64,000 bases of DNA from Dehalobacter restrictus DSM 9455 (GTDB lineage: Bacteria; Bacillota; Desulfitobacteriia; Desulfitobacteriales; Syntrophobotulaceae), in assembly GCF_000512895.1 (NCBI RefSeq), contig NZ_CP007033.1, positions 2,653,001-2,717,000 of the forward strand, read 5' to 3'. The position numbers and the translations under genes are program-made. Positions 37,054 to 45,503 of this stretch are shown one piece after another. The notes under the pieces are model-generated. The model had not been told where the DNA came from. It searched no databases and worked only from the letters and a program-made list of their open reading frames with translations. The number at the start of each line of letters is the position of its first letter. The first letter of the stretch is position 1.

Positions 37054-37746
37054 TTACTCACTCCCCTCTTCCTGAATAAATCCTTTTTGCTGCCTTTTTG
37101 ACCAACGGTTCAGCCAAAAGATCACTAAGAAGCTGAATACCGTCATGATCACAACCAGAATCATCGCCGTTGCAGTATCCCCGCCTTCATTGGCCATATA
37201 AATCGCAATCGGCATGGTTTGTGTTTTTCCGGGAATATTGCCTGCGATCATTAGTGTGGCTCCGAATTCTCCAAGAGAACGCGCAAAGGATAGGATGAAC
37301 CCCGAGACAATACCCGGCCAGGAAAGCGGGATCGTGATGGTAAGAAAAACGCGCAGCTCACCTGCACCCAAGGTACGGGCAGCATTCTCCAGCGTTTTGT
37401 CGACTCCCTCCATTGCAGCTTTCGTCGATTGATACATCATAGGGAATGATACTACAGCCGCAGCAATGACTGCTCCAGCCAGATTGAACACGACGCTGAC
37501 ATGAAAAACACCGGTCAAAAATTGACCTAAAGGCCCATTCTTACCGAACAGCCAAAGCAGGATAAAGCCAACGACCGAAGGAGGAAGAACCAGCGGCAAA
37601 GTGACAAAAGCCTCTACCAGATCCTTCCCCGGAAAATTTCGTCTGGCCATATGACCGGCTAAAGGGATCCCCAACAAGACAACAATGATAACTGCTGCCG
37701 TTGCAACTTTTAGGGATAAGATAATTGGTGTGTAGTCAAAGCTCAT
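37054..37746 (-). CDS. modB: Molybdate ABC transporter permease
   Basis: The 230-residue product has about five membrane helices and the ModB/CysT-type permease motif with EAA loop (ENAARTLGAGELRVFLTITI), and the LPLVLPPSVVGFILLWLFG segment typical of ModB. It forms the channel with ModC. It lies 5 nt upstream of modC and 279 nt after modA. That larger gap is AT-rich and holds a direct repeat (37951-37976). Confidence 0.92.
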   Translation of the reverse strand: MSFDYTPIILSLKVATAAVIIVVLLGIPLAGHMARRNFPGKDLVEAFVTLPLVLPPSVVGFILLWLFGKNGPLGQFLTGVFHVSVVFNLAGAVIAAAVVSFPMMYQSTKAAMEGVDKTLENAARTLGAGELRVFLTITIPLSWPGIVSGFILSFARSLGEFGATLMIAGNIPGKTQTMPIAIYMANEGGDTATAMILVVIMTVFSFLVIFWLNRWSKRQQKGFIQEEGSE

Positions 37747-37950
37747 TAGCGTCTCTCCTGATCCGTGCAGAACAAATATCCTATTTACTGTACTCTATCA
37801 AGCCAAAATATGAAATACATGACAGCAGATTTTAAGCAATACTGCGTTAACATACCGCTCCTTTACTACTAAAAATCTGCTCGCCATAATTTGATAATTT
37901 AATATATTTATTTCGGGCATGTATTATCATACCTATTATTTAGATATAAA

Positions 37951-37976
37951 ACAACTAAATATCAACAACTAAATAT
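37951..37976. repeat. Direct repeat between modA and modB
   Basis: ACAACTAAATAT occurs at 37951-37962 and 37965-37976 with a 14-nt period in the 279-nt AT-rich gap between modA and modB. It may be a regulatory site for modBC or chance in AT-rich DNA. No gene was seen in this gap. Confidence 0.5.
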
Positions 37977-38025
37977 TTATCATGCTGTCAAATTCCACTG
38001 AATGTTGATGATTCTTCTTATTTGT

Positions 38026-38814
38026 TTATTTGAAACCGTATTTTCCAAAAATTTGTTGAGCATCTCCACTGCTTAAGTAACTTAAGAAATCCTTCACTTC
38101 AGTCAGATTCTTGGTACCGGCAATTACAGCCGCAGGATAAACAATGGTGCTATGGCTGTCAGCCGGTGCAACTGCAACGACTTTTACTTTATCGGATCCC
38201 TGAGCATCAGATTGATAGACAATACCAGCATCAACGTTCCCGCTTTCTACGTATGTCAGTACTTGTATGACATCTTTGGCCAGAACCAATTTGGCTTGCA
38301 GCGTGTCCCATAATTTCATACTGGTTAAAGCTTCCTGAGCATATTTCCCTGCCGGTACACTGTCCGGAGTACCAATACTGATTTTGTTTGCCTTGGCAAG
38401 GTCCTGAAAACTGGTAATATCTTCATTATTTTTCCCTGCAATCAGCACAAGATCGTTCCCAAGCAGGTCAATCCGGGTCTCTTCCGCTAAAAGATTCCCT
38501 TTTTCCAATGCATCCATTTGTTTTTTTCCTGCTGAAATAAATAAATCAGTCGGCGCACCTTGCTCAATCTGCTGCTGCAAAGAACCAGATGAACCATAGT
38601 TAATCGTCAGATTAATCCCTGCGTTTTTTCCTTCGTACTGTGTTTCTATTTCCGTCATGGCATCTTTTAAACTGGCTGCTGCTGATACAAGAATCTCCAC
38701 CGGAACCGTTTCTTTTTGTTCAGTACGATTTGCTGAACTACCCGAACTGCTGCAGCCAACAAGTACCAAACATGAAACCAAAACCGCAATCAGAATTCCA
38801 CCCATTTTTTTCAT
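38026..38814 (-). CDS. modA: Molybdate-binding lipoprotein
   Basis: Captures molybdate or tungstate outside the membrane. The 262-residue product has a lipoprotein signal (lipobox LVGC, Cys at about 21) and the ModA fold: VSAAASLKDAMTEIETQYEG, the NYGSSGSLQQQIEQGAPTDL oxyanion-site segments, and VLTYVESGNVDAGIVYQSDA. ATG 38814 has AGGAGG a few nt upstream. It is divergent from a regulator gene that probably senses the same anion. Confidence 0.93.
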   Translation of the reverse strand: MKKMGGILIAVLVSCLVLVGCSSSGSSANRTEQKETVPVEILVSAAASLKDAMTEIETQYEGKNAGINLTINYGSSGSLQQQIEQGAPTDLFISAGKKQMDALEKGNLLAEETRIDLLGNDLVLIAGKNNEDITSFQDLAKANKISIGTPDSVPAGKYAQEALTSMKLWDTLQAKLVLAKDVIQVLTYVESGNVDAGIVYQSDAQGSDKVKVVAVAPADSHSTIVYPAAVIAGTKNLTEVKDFLSYLSSGDAQQIFGKYGFK

Positions 38815-38928
38815 TAAATTTTCCTCCTAAAAATAAATGATATGTTTGCTTTCCTATCTCCATCCAAGATAAACAAACATAAGCCAATTAAACTAATATA
38901 AATGATTATACAATATATAACTCGGCCC

Positions 38929-38965
38929 TTCAATATTAATTGAAAACCAATATAGACCAATATAA
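38929..38965. promoter_or_regulatory. Candidate operators between modA and the divergent regulator gene
   Basis: An inverted repeat TTCAAT-ATTA-ATTGAA (38929-38944) is followed by two direct 10-mers ACCAATATAG/ACCAATATAA (38946-38965) with a helical-turn period. They lie in the shared 233-nt control region of modA and the regulator gene. Binding by that regulator is inference. Confidence 0.45.
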
Positions 38966-39047
38966 TTGTTTTGTTCTTTCATTTTGAGTACTGTTTTGTC
39001 CTGTGATATAATAAAATGATATTATTTTAAAATTGAGGTGACTGGCA

Positions 39048-40001
39048 TTGCTTGAAAGCACTTCCTATACCCCTGAAGAAGTAGCCCAGAAACTTAAAAT
39101 ATCCAAGTATACCGTCTATGAATTGATCAAACGCGGGGATCTTGCTGCATACCGGGTTGGACGTAAGGTAAGAGTAGAGGACAAGGATATCGAAGCCTAT
39201 ATTCAGAAAAGCAAAGGTGCCTCAATGACGACCGACGTCTTTACTTATCCAGTCTTAGAGCACTCTTCAGAATCCGTCCGTTCTCCTGATGTCTCTATAT
39301 CGGATACGGTCGTTATTTGCGGCCAAGATATCATACTGGATATTCTAACCCGTCACCTTTTGAAACAATACCCGAATATCAAATTCTTAAGAAGCTATAT
39401 CGGCAGCATTGATGGTCTGCTGGCACTCTACAGGGGTGAAGCCAACATTGCTACTGTCCATCTCTGGGACAGTGATGCCGATGATTATAATCTTCCTTAT
39501 ATCCGAAGACTTATGCCCGGACACCAAACAATCGTGATTAATCTGGTCTATCGCCAGGAAGGCTTTTATATTTCCCGTGGCAATCCTAAAGATATTACAT
39601 CCTGGAAAGACCTGATCAGACCGGACGTCCGGTTTATTAACCGCGAACGCGGGTCGGGAGCCCGAGTCTTGCTTGATGAAAAATTGCGTATTGAGAGTAT
39701 CCCACATCACTTGATCAATGGCTACTACGATGAAGAAATGAGCCATATGGCCGTGGCCAGCAAAGTTGCGCGGGGAGAAGCCGATGTAGGGCTTGGCATT
39801 GAAAAAGCAGCTATGCAGGTGTCAGGTCTTGACTTTATTCCACTAAAAACGGAAAGATATGACCTCGTGATGCGCCAGGAAGACCTGAATAAACCACATT
39901 TCCAGGCCCTGCTGGCTATTATCCGTTCTGAAGCCTACCGCAAGGAAATCAAGGGATTAGGCGGCTATGATGTCTCGCGGATGGGCGAAATGATGGGGTA
40001 G
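39048..40001 (+). CDS. HTH regulator fused to a periplasmic-binding-like domain (YvgK type)
   Basis: The 317-residue product joins an excisionase-type helix-turn-helix (TPEEVAQKLKISKYTVYELI, then GRKVRVEDKDIEAYIQ) to a cytoplasmic molybdate-binding-protein-like domain (about 75-317, with NIKFLRSYIGSIDGLLALYR, WKDLIRPDVRFINRERGSGA and GEADVGLGIEKAA). Proteins of this design, such as B. subtilis YvgK, sit next to mod genes. TTG 39048 has GAGGTG 8 nt upstream. Divergent from modA, so control of modABC by bound molybdate or tungstate is likely. Confidence 0.88.
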   Translation: MLESTSYTPEEVAQKLKISKYTVYELIKRGDLAAYRVGRKVRVEDKDIEAYIQKSKGASMTTDVFTYPVLEHSSESVRSPDVSISDTVVICGQDIILDILTRHLLKQYPNIKFLRSYIGSIDGLLALYRGEANIATVHLWDSDADDYNLPYIRRLMPGHQTIVINLVYRQEGFYISRGNPKDITSWKDLIRPDVRFINRERGSGARVLLDEKLRIESIPHHLINGYYDEEMSHMAVASKVARGEADVGLGIEKAAMQVSGLDFIPLKTERYDLVMRQEDLNKPHFQALLAIIRSEAYRKEIKGLGGYDVSRMGEMMG

Positions 40002-40017
40002 TCAAAACATATAAAAA

Positions 40018-40072
40018 AAGAGAAAAGACTTCCTGCTGCCTTTCGAAAAGGCAGCAGGAAGTCTTTTCTCTT
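40018..40072. terminator. Very long bidirectional terminator hairpin
   Basis: A perfect stem of about 26 bp (arms 40018-40043 and 40047-40072, CGA loop) lies between two convergent genes, with purine-rich left and T-rich right ends. It is unusually long for a terminator. Confidence 0.88.
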
Positions 40073-40108
40073 GAAAATTTACTAAACAGATATCGTATTG
40101 TCACCTGG

Positions 40109-40951
40109 TTACTCCAGCTGGATAGCTGCTCCAACTGTTCCCGGTCCTGTATGGGCACCTATTACGGCTCCAACCTGCGCAAACATCTCAGCCGGTTTTT
40201 GAAAAGCATTCTCCAGTTCTTCTTTCAAATATAGTCCTGCCTGGGGAGCCGCTCCATGCGCAACGGCAAATTTAATATTTGTCCTTTTCCCAGCGAAGTC
40301 CTGAAATGCCTTGACAATGCTTTTTAAAGCTTTCTCCTGACTCCGGACTTTGCCAAAATTCTGGTAAACTCCGTCATCACCTACCCGGATTACCGGTTTG
40401 ATATTCAGCAGTGTCCCCATAAACCCTGATACCCTGCCGATTCTTCCGCCTTTTTGGAGGTATTCCAGCGTATTTAAGGTAAAAAGCGTTTCAATGCTAT
40501 TTCTGGCCTGTTGAAGCTTATCCAAAACTTGAACTGATTCCAAACCCTCTTTGATAGCTTTGGATGCCTCCATTACCATCAAGCCCAGACCGAGGCTTAT
40601 GGTCTTAGAATCCACTAGATGAATGGCACCTTTTATTTTCTCTTTGGCCAGATGGGCCGCGTTCAACGTACCGCTTAAGCCGGAAGAAATATGAATGGAA
40701 ATAACCTCCTGATATTCTTCAAGAAGCATCGAGTATAACGAAACAAACTGTTCCGGGGAAGGCTGAGAGGTTTTCGGAAGCTCTTCTTCCTGTTCTAGAC
40801 ATCGATAAAATTCTTTGGGGCTAATTTCTCCATCCACAAAACTTTTTTCCCCAAATAGAATTTTAAGAGGAATAACATGGGCCAGACATTTTTTCGATAG
40901 TTCGTCCGGCAAATCCGCAGTGCTGTCAGTGACCAAAGCAATTTTTTTCAT
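40109..40951 (-). CDS. DegV-family fatty-acid-binding protein
   Basis: DegV/FakB-type proteins hold a fatty acid for phosphorylation by FakA. The 280-residue product has the N-terminal IALVTDSTADLPDELSKKC, the IHISSGLSGTLNAAHLAKE lipid-contact segment, LEYLQKGGRIGR and the C-terminal GAVIGAHTGPGTVG. AGGATG precedes ATG 40951. No fakA kinase is adjacent. Binding of exogenous fatty acid is inferred from the family and would complement the acc/fab operon. Confidence 0.92.
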   Translation of the reverse strand: MKKIALVTDSTADLPDELSKKCLAHVIPLKILFGEKSFVDGEISPKEFYRCLEQEEELPKTSQPSPEQFVSLYSMLLEEYQEVISIHISSGLSGTLNAAHLAKEKIKGAIHLVDSKTISLGLGLMVMEASKAIKEGLESVQVLDKLQQARNSIETLFTLNTLEYLQKGGRIGRVSGFMGTLLNIKPVIRVGDDGVYQNFGKVRSQEKALKSIVKAFQDFAGKRTNIKFAVAHGAAPQAGLYLKEELENAFQKPAEMFAQVGAVIGAHTGPGTVGAAIQLE

Positions 40952-41284
40952 ACTTCATCCTACTCTCTCTTGAAATATAATCTGTTCCATCTCTTTATAT
41001 GTCTCTTCTTATATCTCTCCATATCATCCCAATATATCAATCACGGAAGATTCACTGGCGCAACATCGGATTCCCCGACCCGGGCACCTCTGACAATGAT
41101 AAACTTAAGCTCATACGTTTGTCCGTTTGTATTATTCTCTATATTCCGCCATTATCCCTTTAAAAGCAAGCAATCCGTTTTGGGATAAATCGGTGTTAAA
41201 AGGGATGCATCCTTCTGATTGGATACATCCCTCAGTTTTTTGATTCAAACAAACCAAAATCCTTCTCGCAAAGCATATTCTGAC
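40952..41284. other. Intergenic region, 333 nt
   Basis: Mostly AT-rich, with a terminator at its right end (41201-41232). A GC-rich island at about 41041-41095 contains the stem TCGG/CCGA. On the minus strand a frame of about 36 codons without a start (41041-41151) ends in FIIVRGARVGESDVAPVNLP, which may be a gene remnant. No credible complete gene was seen. Confidence 0.5.
41201..41232 (-). terminator. Terminator after the 41.3 kb lipoprotein gene
   Basis: AGGGATGCATCC (41201-41212) and GGATACATCCCT (41221-41232) form a 12-bp stem with one mismatch. On the minus strand it is followed by TTTTAA. Confidence 0.75.
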
Positions 41285-41800
41285 TTACGTCGTTTGCTGC
41301 GACGTTAATTCCACGTATACTGCGTTGGATTCTTCTGAAGTATTCAGTTCTTTCACCCATATTCTCAGGATATCGCCTGCTTTTAAATCACTCAGATTAA
41401 TGCTGGTTTCCTGAGCGCTATCTGCGCCCGCCGTTCTACTAAAAATTGGTGTATCTTCAGCAATGACAATTGTATAGTTCATTCCGGTCGCCTTATCATT
41501 CATTTCCCGTGCCGGCGAAGTTCCTGCACTCGTATCTCCTTGTTCCAGCGGAGCTGCTTTCTGTTCGCTTTGTGAAGAATCCGAAGATTGCAGTTCTGCG
41601 ACAATCAGTTGTTTTTCACCCACACTGACCACTTTTCCGAGTAAATCCATCTGCCGGGTTGGCCGGACTCCCTCGGTCTGTGTGCTTTCCATCTGTGCTG
41701 TTACCGTGTCGTCCGTCGCCGTCGAAGAAGTACTTGCCGAACACCCTGTCAACACGATCAGTAAGGTAACAAGTCCCACAACTAATAACTTCTTTTTCAC
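41285..41800 (-). CDS. Lipoprotein of unknown function
   Basis: The 171-residue product has a lipoprotein signal (lipobox LTGC, Cys at about 20), a Ser/Thr-rich linker, and a beta-rich domain (LLGKVVSVGEKQLIVAELQ, then NYTIVIAEDTPIFSR, INLSDLKAGDILRIWVKEL) that looks like an OB-type fold. GTG 41800 has AGAGGA 9 nt upstream. It follows the kinase gene by 22 nt and is probably co-transcribed with the two-component system, perhaps as a target or accessory factor. Confidence 0.82.
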   Translation of the reverse strand: MKKKLLVVGLVTLLIVLTGCSASTSSTATDDTVTAQMESTQTEGVRPTRQMDLLGKVVSVGEKQLIVAELQSSDSSQSEQKAAPLEQGDTSAGTSPAREMNDKATGMNYTIVIAEDTPIFSRTAGADSAQETSINLSDLKAGDILRIWVKELNTSEESNAVYVELTSQQTT

Positions 41801-41822
41801 TCACAAATTCCTCTTTTCTTGG

Positions 41823-43300
41823 TTATTCCGCTAGATCTACTTCAAACCAAAACTCGACGCCATTTTCCACGTTTTGAACCCCATATGCATTGCCATGCTG
41901 TTCCTGAGTGGCCCGGACGATCGACAAGCCAAGGCCTGTGCCGCCATAAGAGCGGGTTCTTGCTTTGTCCACCTTATAAAAGCTGGTCCAAATCTTATCC
42001 AGAGCTTCTTCCGGAATGGGAGTGCCGGAGTTGAAAACGCTTACTCTGGCTTTTTGTCCTGTTTTTTCGAGCTTGACATTAATTTCTTTGCGCTGGTCTG
42101 CATGATTGATCGCATTGACCAGATAGTTCACGATGATCTGTTCAATCCTGTCGATATCGGCATTAACCGTAAATTTATCCTGAATTTCCTGGGTCAGCTG
42201 AATATTTTTCTCTTTGATCGGCAGCATATTCTTTCTGAGGACAAATTCAACCAGTTCGTTTAAGTCAAAATCTGTTTTTTCCAGCCGGGTGTAGCCCGCA
42301 TCGATCTGCGATAACTCCAGGAGCTGTTTGACAAGCTTATTCATCTTGGCGCTTTCATCAATGATCACATTACAATAGAAGTCTTTATCCTCTTCACTTT
42401 CATTGACATTGACCTTGAGTCCCTCGGCATAACCCTGGATCAGTGCAATCGGCGTCTTTAGCTCATGTGAAACATTGGAAATAAATTCTTTTCTCATGTC
42501 GTCTATTTTTCTTTCTCTTTCGATATCCTCCATGAGCTTTTCATTGGCCTGCCGGAGTTCATTGATCGATTTCTCCAATTGGGTGGAAAGCGAGTTAATG
42601 CTTGACCCAAGTTCGCCAATTTCGTCGTAGGTCCGCACTGGGTATTTTTTGCCAAAATCCAGTTTGACCATGGCCTGGGCGATCTCATTCAGACGAAGGA
42701 TGGGTTTGGTAAATCTATTTGTAAAGAAAAATACGATCAGCACCCCGATAACCATAATAAACAAACCCGTAATAAGAGAAAACTTATTGGCAATTGCCGC
42801 ACTTTCCTCGATCGCGACGACCGGAGTGTTTAGGTACAGATAGTCTCCGTTATTTAACCGTCCAACCAGATTAATAAAATCGGAATTCAGTCTGCGGTCA
42901 GTGGATTTAACAATCACAGGCTGCGTGGAATTCTGGGCATCTTTAAGGATGGTAATATCAGGAATAAACGAATAATCCGAGCCTCCAGGCTTTTTGAATG
43001 GCTCATGAAAAATTCTTCTTCTTTTAATGAAGAAATATATTTGATATACATGGATGAATCAAGAATCGTAATGTTCAGGCCCTCGGTCCTCTCAATTTTC
43101 TCCAGATTGAGTAAAATATCGAACGGCTCGCCATCATAGTTTTCATTGATCTCATGGTAGTACTCCTTCAAGGTGCTTTCCTTGTTCAAGTAGTAATACT
43201 TCGCAAGAAACTGGTCATTTAAAAACCACGAAAGCAAAACATACAATAGGGTCAGACAACTTATGGCAGTGAATAGTTTTAGTTTGATTGATGATTTCAT
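41823..43300 (-). pseudogene. Sensor histidine kinase split by a -1 frameshift
   Basis: Start ATG 43300 (GAGGT 8 nt upstream) opens a frame with one membrane helix (LTLLYVLLSWFLNDQF) and part of a sensor domain, which loses homology at an A5 run (42991-42995) and stops at 42914. The -1 frame continues without a break as KKPGGSDYSFIPDITILKDA, then a second helix (FSLITGLFIMVIGVLIVFFF), HAMP, HisKA (SNVSHELKTPIALIQGYAEG) and HATPase_c (NYLVNAINHA, GTGLGL) to 41823. One extra A would restore a kinase of about 490 residues. Mutation, sequencing error and programmed -1 slippage at C-AAA-AAG are all possible. The partner regulator lies 16 nt upstream. Confidence 0.85.
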
Positions 43301-43316
43301 TAGAATTACCTCAAAT

Positions 43317-43991
43317 TCAGATTATCTCAAATCTGTATCCCAGTCCTCTGACGGTTTGAATAAAGTCTCCTTTGATCCCTAATTTGTACCTTAACCGTTT
43401 GATATGGGTGTCCACAGTTCTGGCGTCGCCATAATAATCGTAATCCCAGACTGAATTCAAGATCTGTTCCCTCGATACAGCCAGGCTTTCATTGTCTACC
43501 AGATATAAAAGCAGTTCATATTCCTTCGGGCTTAAATCTACCCGTTCTCCGTCAATACTTACAACTCGCCTGTTTTTATCAATCTCCAGGCCGTCAAGGT
43601 TTTTAACGCTAGCCTTCGGATCGCTGGTTCTGCGAAGAAGGGCCTGCACCCGCGCGACCAGGATCAGCGGACTGAAAGGTTTCGTAATATATTCATCTGC
43701 GCCCAGATCAAAACCGAACAGCTCATCCGATTCCTCAGATCTTGCCGTCAGCATGATGACCGGAGTCTGGCCGCTCTTTCGGATTTCCCTGCATACCGTC
43801 CATCCATCCGTCTCGGGCATCATGACATCCAGGATAGCCAGGCTGATATGCTGTCCAGAATGAATAATATCCAGGGCCTGTTTCCCATCTTCCGCTTCGA
43901 TGACGGTATACCCTTCCTTTTTTAAAAAATCAGCAACCAGTTTCCTCATTCTGGCTTCATCGTCTGCGATAAGTATATTCCCTGCATTCAT
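43317..43991 (-). CDS. OmpR/PhoB-family response regulator
   Basis: The 224-residue product has a receiver (D55 in LAILDVMMPETDG, K in TKPFSP) and a winged helix (SPKEYELLLYLVDNESLAVS, then ARTVDTHIKRLRYKLG). GGGGG precedes ATG 43991. The split kinase follows at once; if the kinase is inactive this regulator has no obvious local phosphate donor. Confidence 0.94.
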   Translation of the reverse strand: MNAGNILIADDEARMRKLVADFLKKEGYTVIEAEDGKQALDIIHSGQHISLAILDVMMPETDGWTVCREIRKSGQTPVIMLTARSEESDELFGFDLGADEYITKPFSPLILVARVQALLRRTSDPKASVKNLDGLEIDKNRRVVSIDGERVDLSPKEYELLLYLVDNESLAVSREQILNSVWDYDYYGDARTVDTHIKRLRYKLGIKGDFIQTVRGLGYRFEII

Positions 43992-44123
43992 TGCCTAACC
44001 CCCTTTAGGTTTTCCCAACAGTCCATGATTCTATTTGTCTCAGGAGGGATTGTATCCCTGGATGATATTCTAAGGAATGAATGTGTACATTTCGTGAACA
44101 ACCGATTAATATTCTGTGAAAAT

Positions 44124-45302
44124 TCAGATCTTTGAGCCGACATGGTTTATTGCGTTCTTACCGACCCTTTTGGACTGATACAGGCCAGCATCGGCGGTCT
44201 CAATCAGATTCTGGGCTGTCCTGCCATCTTCCGGATAAGCAGCCAATCCAATAGAAACCGAAATATCCGGTTCTTCACTGACTCTCTTTCTGAACCGTTC
44301 GGCAATAATCAGGGCATCCGTTATTTTAGTTTTCGGCAAAATGACCAGGAACTCATCTCCGCCGTAACGACCAAGTATGTCAAACTCCCTGATATTTTCC
44401 TTGGCAATACTTACGACCTTTTTGAGAACCATGTCCCCGACGACATGTCCCCGGTTATCATTAATGCTTTTAAAATTATCAATGTCAAAAAGCATGAGAG
44501 TGAATTCGCCTGTCTTGGGATCATCAATCAGGTTTTTAAAATAATTCATAATCCCCTTTTTATTATATGCATCGACCAGGGGATCTCTCTGGACCATGTT
44601 GAGCAGGTGTTCATTGTGCAATTCCATTTCCAGCATTTTTCTCTTTACTTCGTAGTTGATGGTTTTATTGATGTTCACTAGCTTCTCTTCAGCGTTCGCC
44701 AATTTTAAACGATACGGCTCCTTTAATGTTTTTTGGATATAACAGTAAAACAGCAGGTACCCGGCAAACTGACATAACGGAATCAAGAAAGAGGAATTGG
44801 TAGGAAACTCATATTGGAGCAGCTGTCCAAAACCCATAAATATGACTCCCCAGGTCAATGATATCTGCTTTTCACCGAGGAATCTATGCAGCAATATAAT
44901 AATGCCGGCGGCCAGGACGACAGCCGCTCCGCCTAAGAATTCCGTCATCGTCAGAATAACCGGCAGGTGGTCCGCATTCATGACCGTGAAAAGTACCAGA
45001 AACGGGAAAATCACGCTCAAAGCGGCAGATGCAGCGTAATTCTTCCACCGCCACGATAATATCAGTATAAGCAACAAGCAGAGAAAAGCAAAATTTGTAT
45101 GATGAAGCACTTTTATACGCAGTACCATATCAGGATATGCTATACTAAGCAGCGCCAAGAGAAACGGCGCAATAAAACTGAATCCAAAAAGAGCCGAAAA
45201 ACTCTTCTCCTTGTTCATGGTAAATACAAATGCCAAATTCAGAAAAGAAAAACATAAAATAATAATGACTGCAGCCTGATCATTTAAATAGGCATAGAAC
45301 AT
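44124..45302 (-). CDS. Membrane diguanylate cyclase (GGDEF)
   Basis: The 392-residue product has six or seven membrane helices (about 1-190), a coiled linker (about 195-230) and a GGDEF domain. The catalytic GGDEF is intact (GRYGGDEFLVILP), and REFD five residues before it is an RxxD inhibitory site, so c-di-GMP synthesis with product feedback is expected. GAGGG precedes ATG 45302. Monocistronic. It may counter the HD-GYP proteins at 13.7 and 53.9 kb. Confidence 0.93.
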   Translation of the reverse strand: MFYAYLNDQAAVIIILCFSFLNLAFVFTMNKEKSFSALFGFSFIAPFLLALLSIAYPDMVLRIKVLHHTNFAFLCLLLILILSWRWKNYAASAALSVIFPFLVLFTVMNADHLPVILTMTEFLGGAAVVLAAGIIILLHRFLGEKQISLTWGVIFMGFGQLLQYEFPTNSSFLIPLCQFAGYLLFYCYIQKTLKEPYRLKLANAEEKLVNINKTINYEVKRKMLEMELHNEHLLNMVQRDPLVDAYNKKGIMNYFKNLIDDPKTGEFTLMLFDIDNFKSINDNRGHVVGDMVLKKVVSIAKENIREFDILGRYGGDEFLVILPKTKITDALIIAERFRKRVSEEPDISVSIGLAAYPEDGRTAQNLIETADAGLYQSKRVGKNAINHVGSKI

Positions 45303-45503
45303 TTTAATCCCTCTAATCTTTTCTCGTCTGATTAACTGTAAAATTCGACATTTTCTTCTATATTCCTGTTTTCGTTTATTCTTGACATTTTTTTCATCGA
45401 TACGGACATTTTGCCGGACTTCAACAAATAGACTTTTTTGTCAAGATGAAATGAGGTAAAATAATACCAGTAACAATATGAATGTCCTAAAGGAGAAATG
45501 TGC

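Noticed and set aside
41041-41095. Possible ZTP-type riboswitch (ACTGGCG and CCGGGCACC on the plus strand)
   Set aside because: The conserved core is incomplete and no plus-strand gene follows for over 4 kb.
40970-41188. Plus-strand frame of 72 codons in an otherwise empty gap
   Set aside because: TTG start without a ribosome site, mixed hydrophobic and polar content without a domain, and it runs toward the terminator of the opposite strand.
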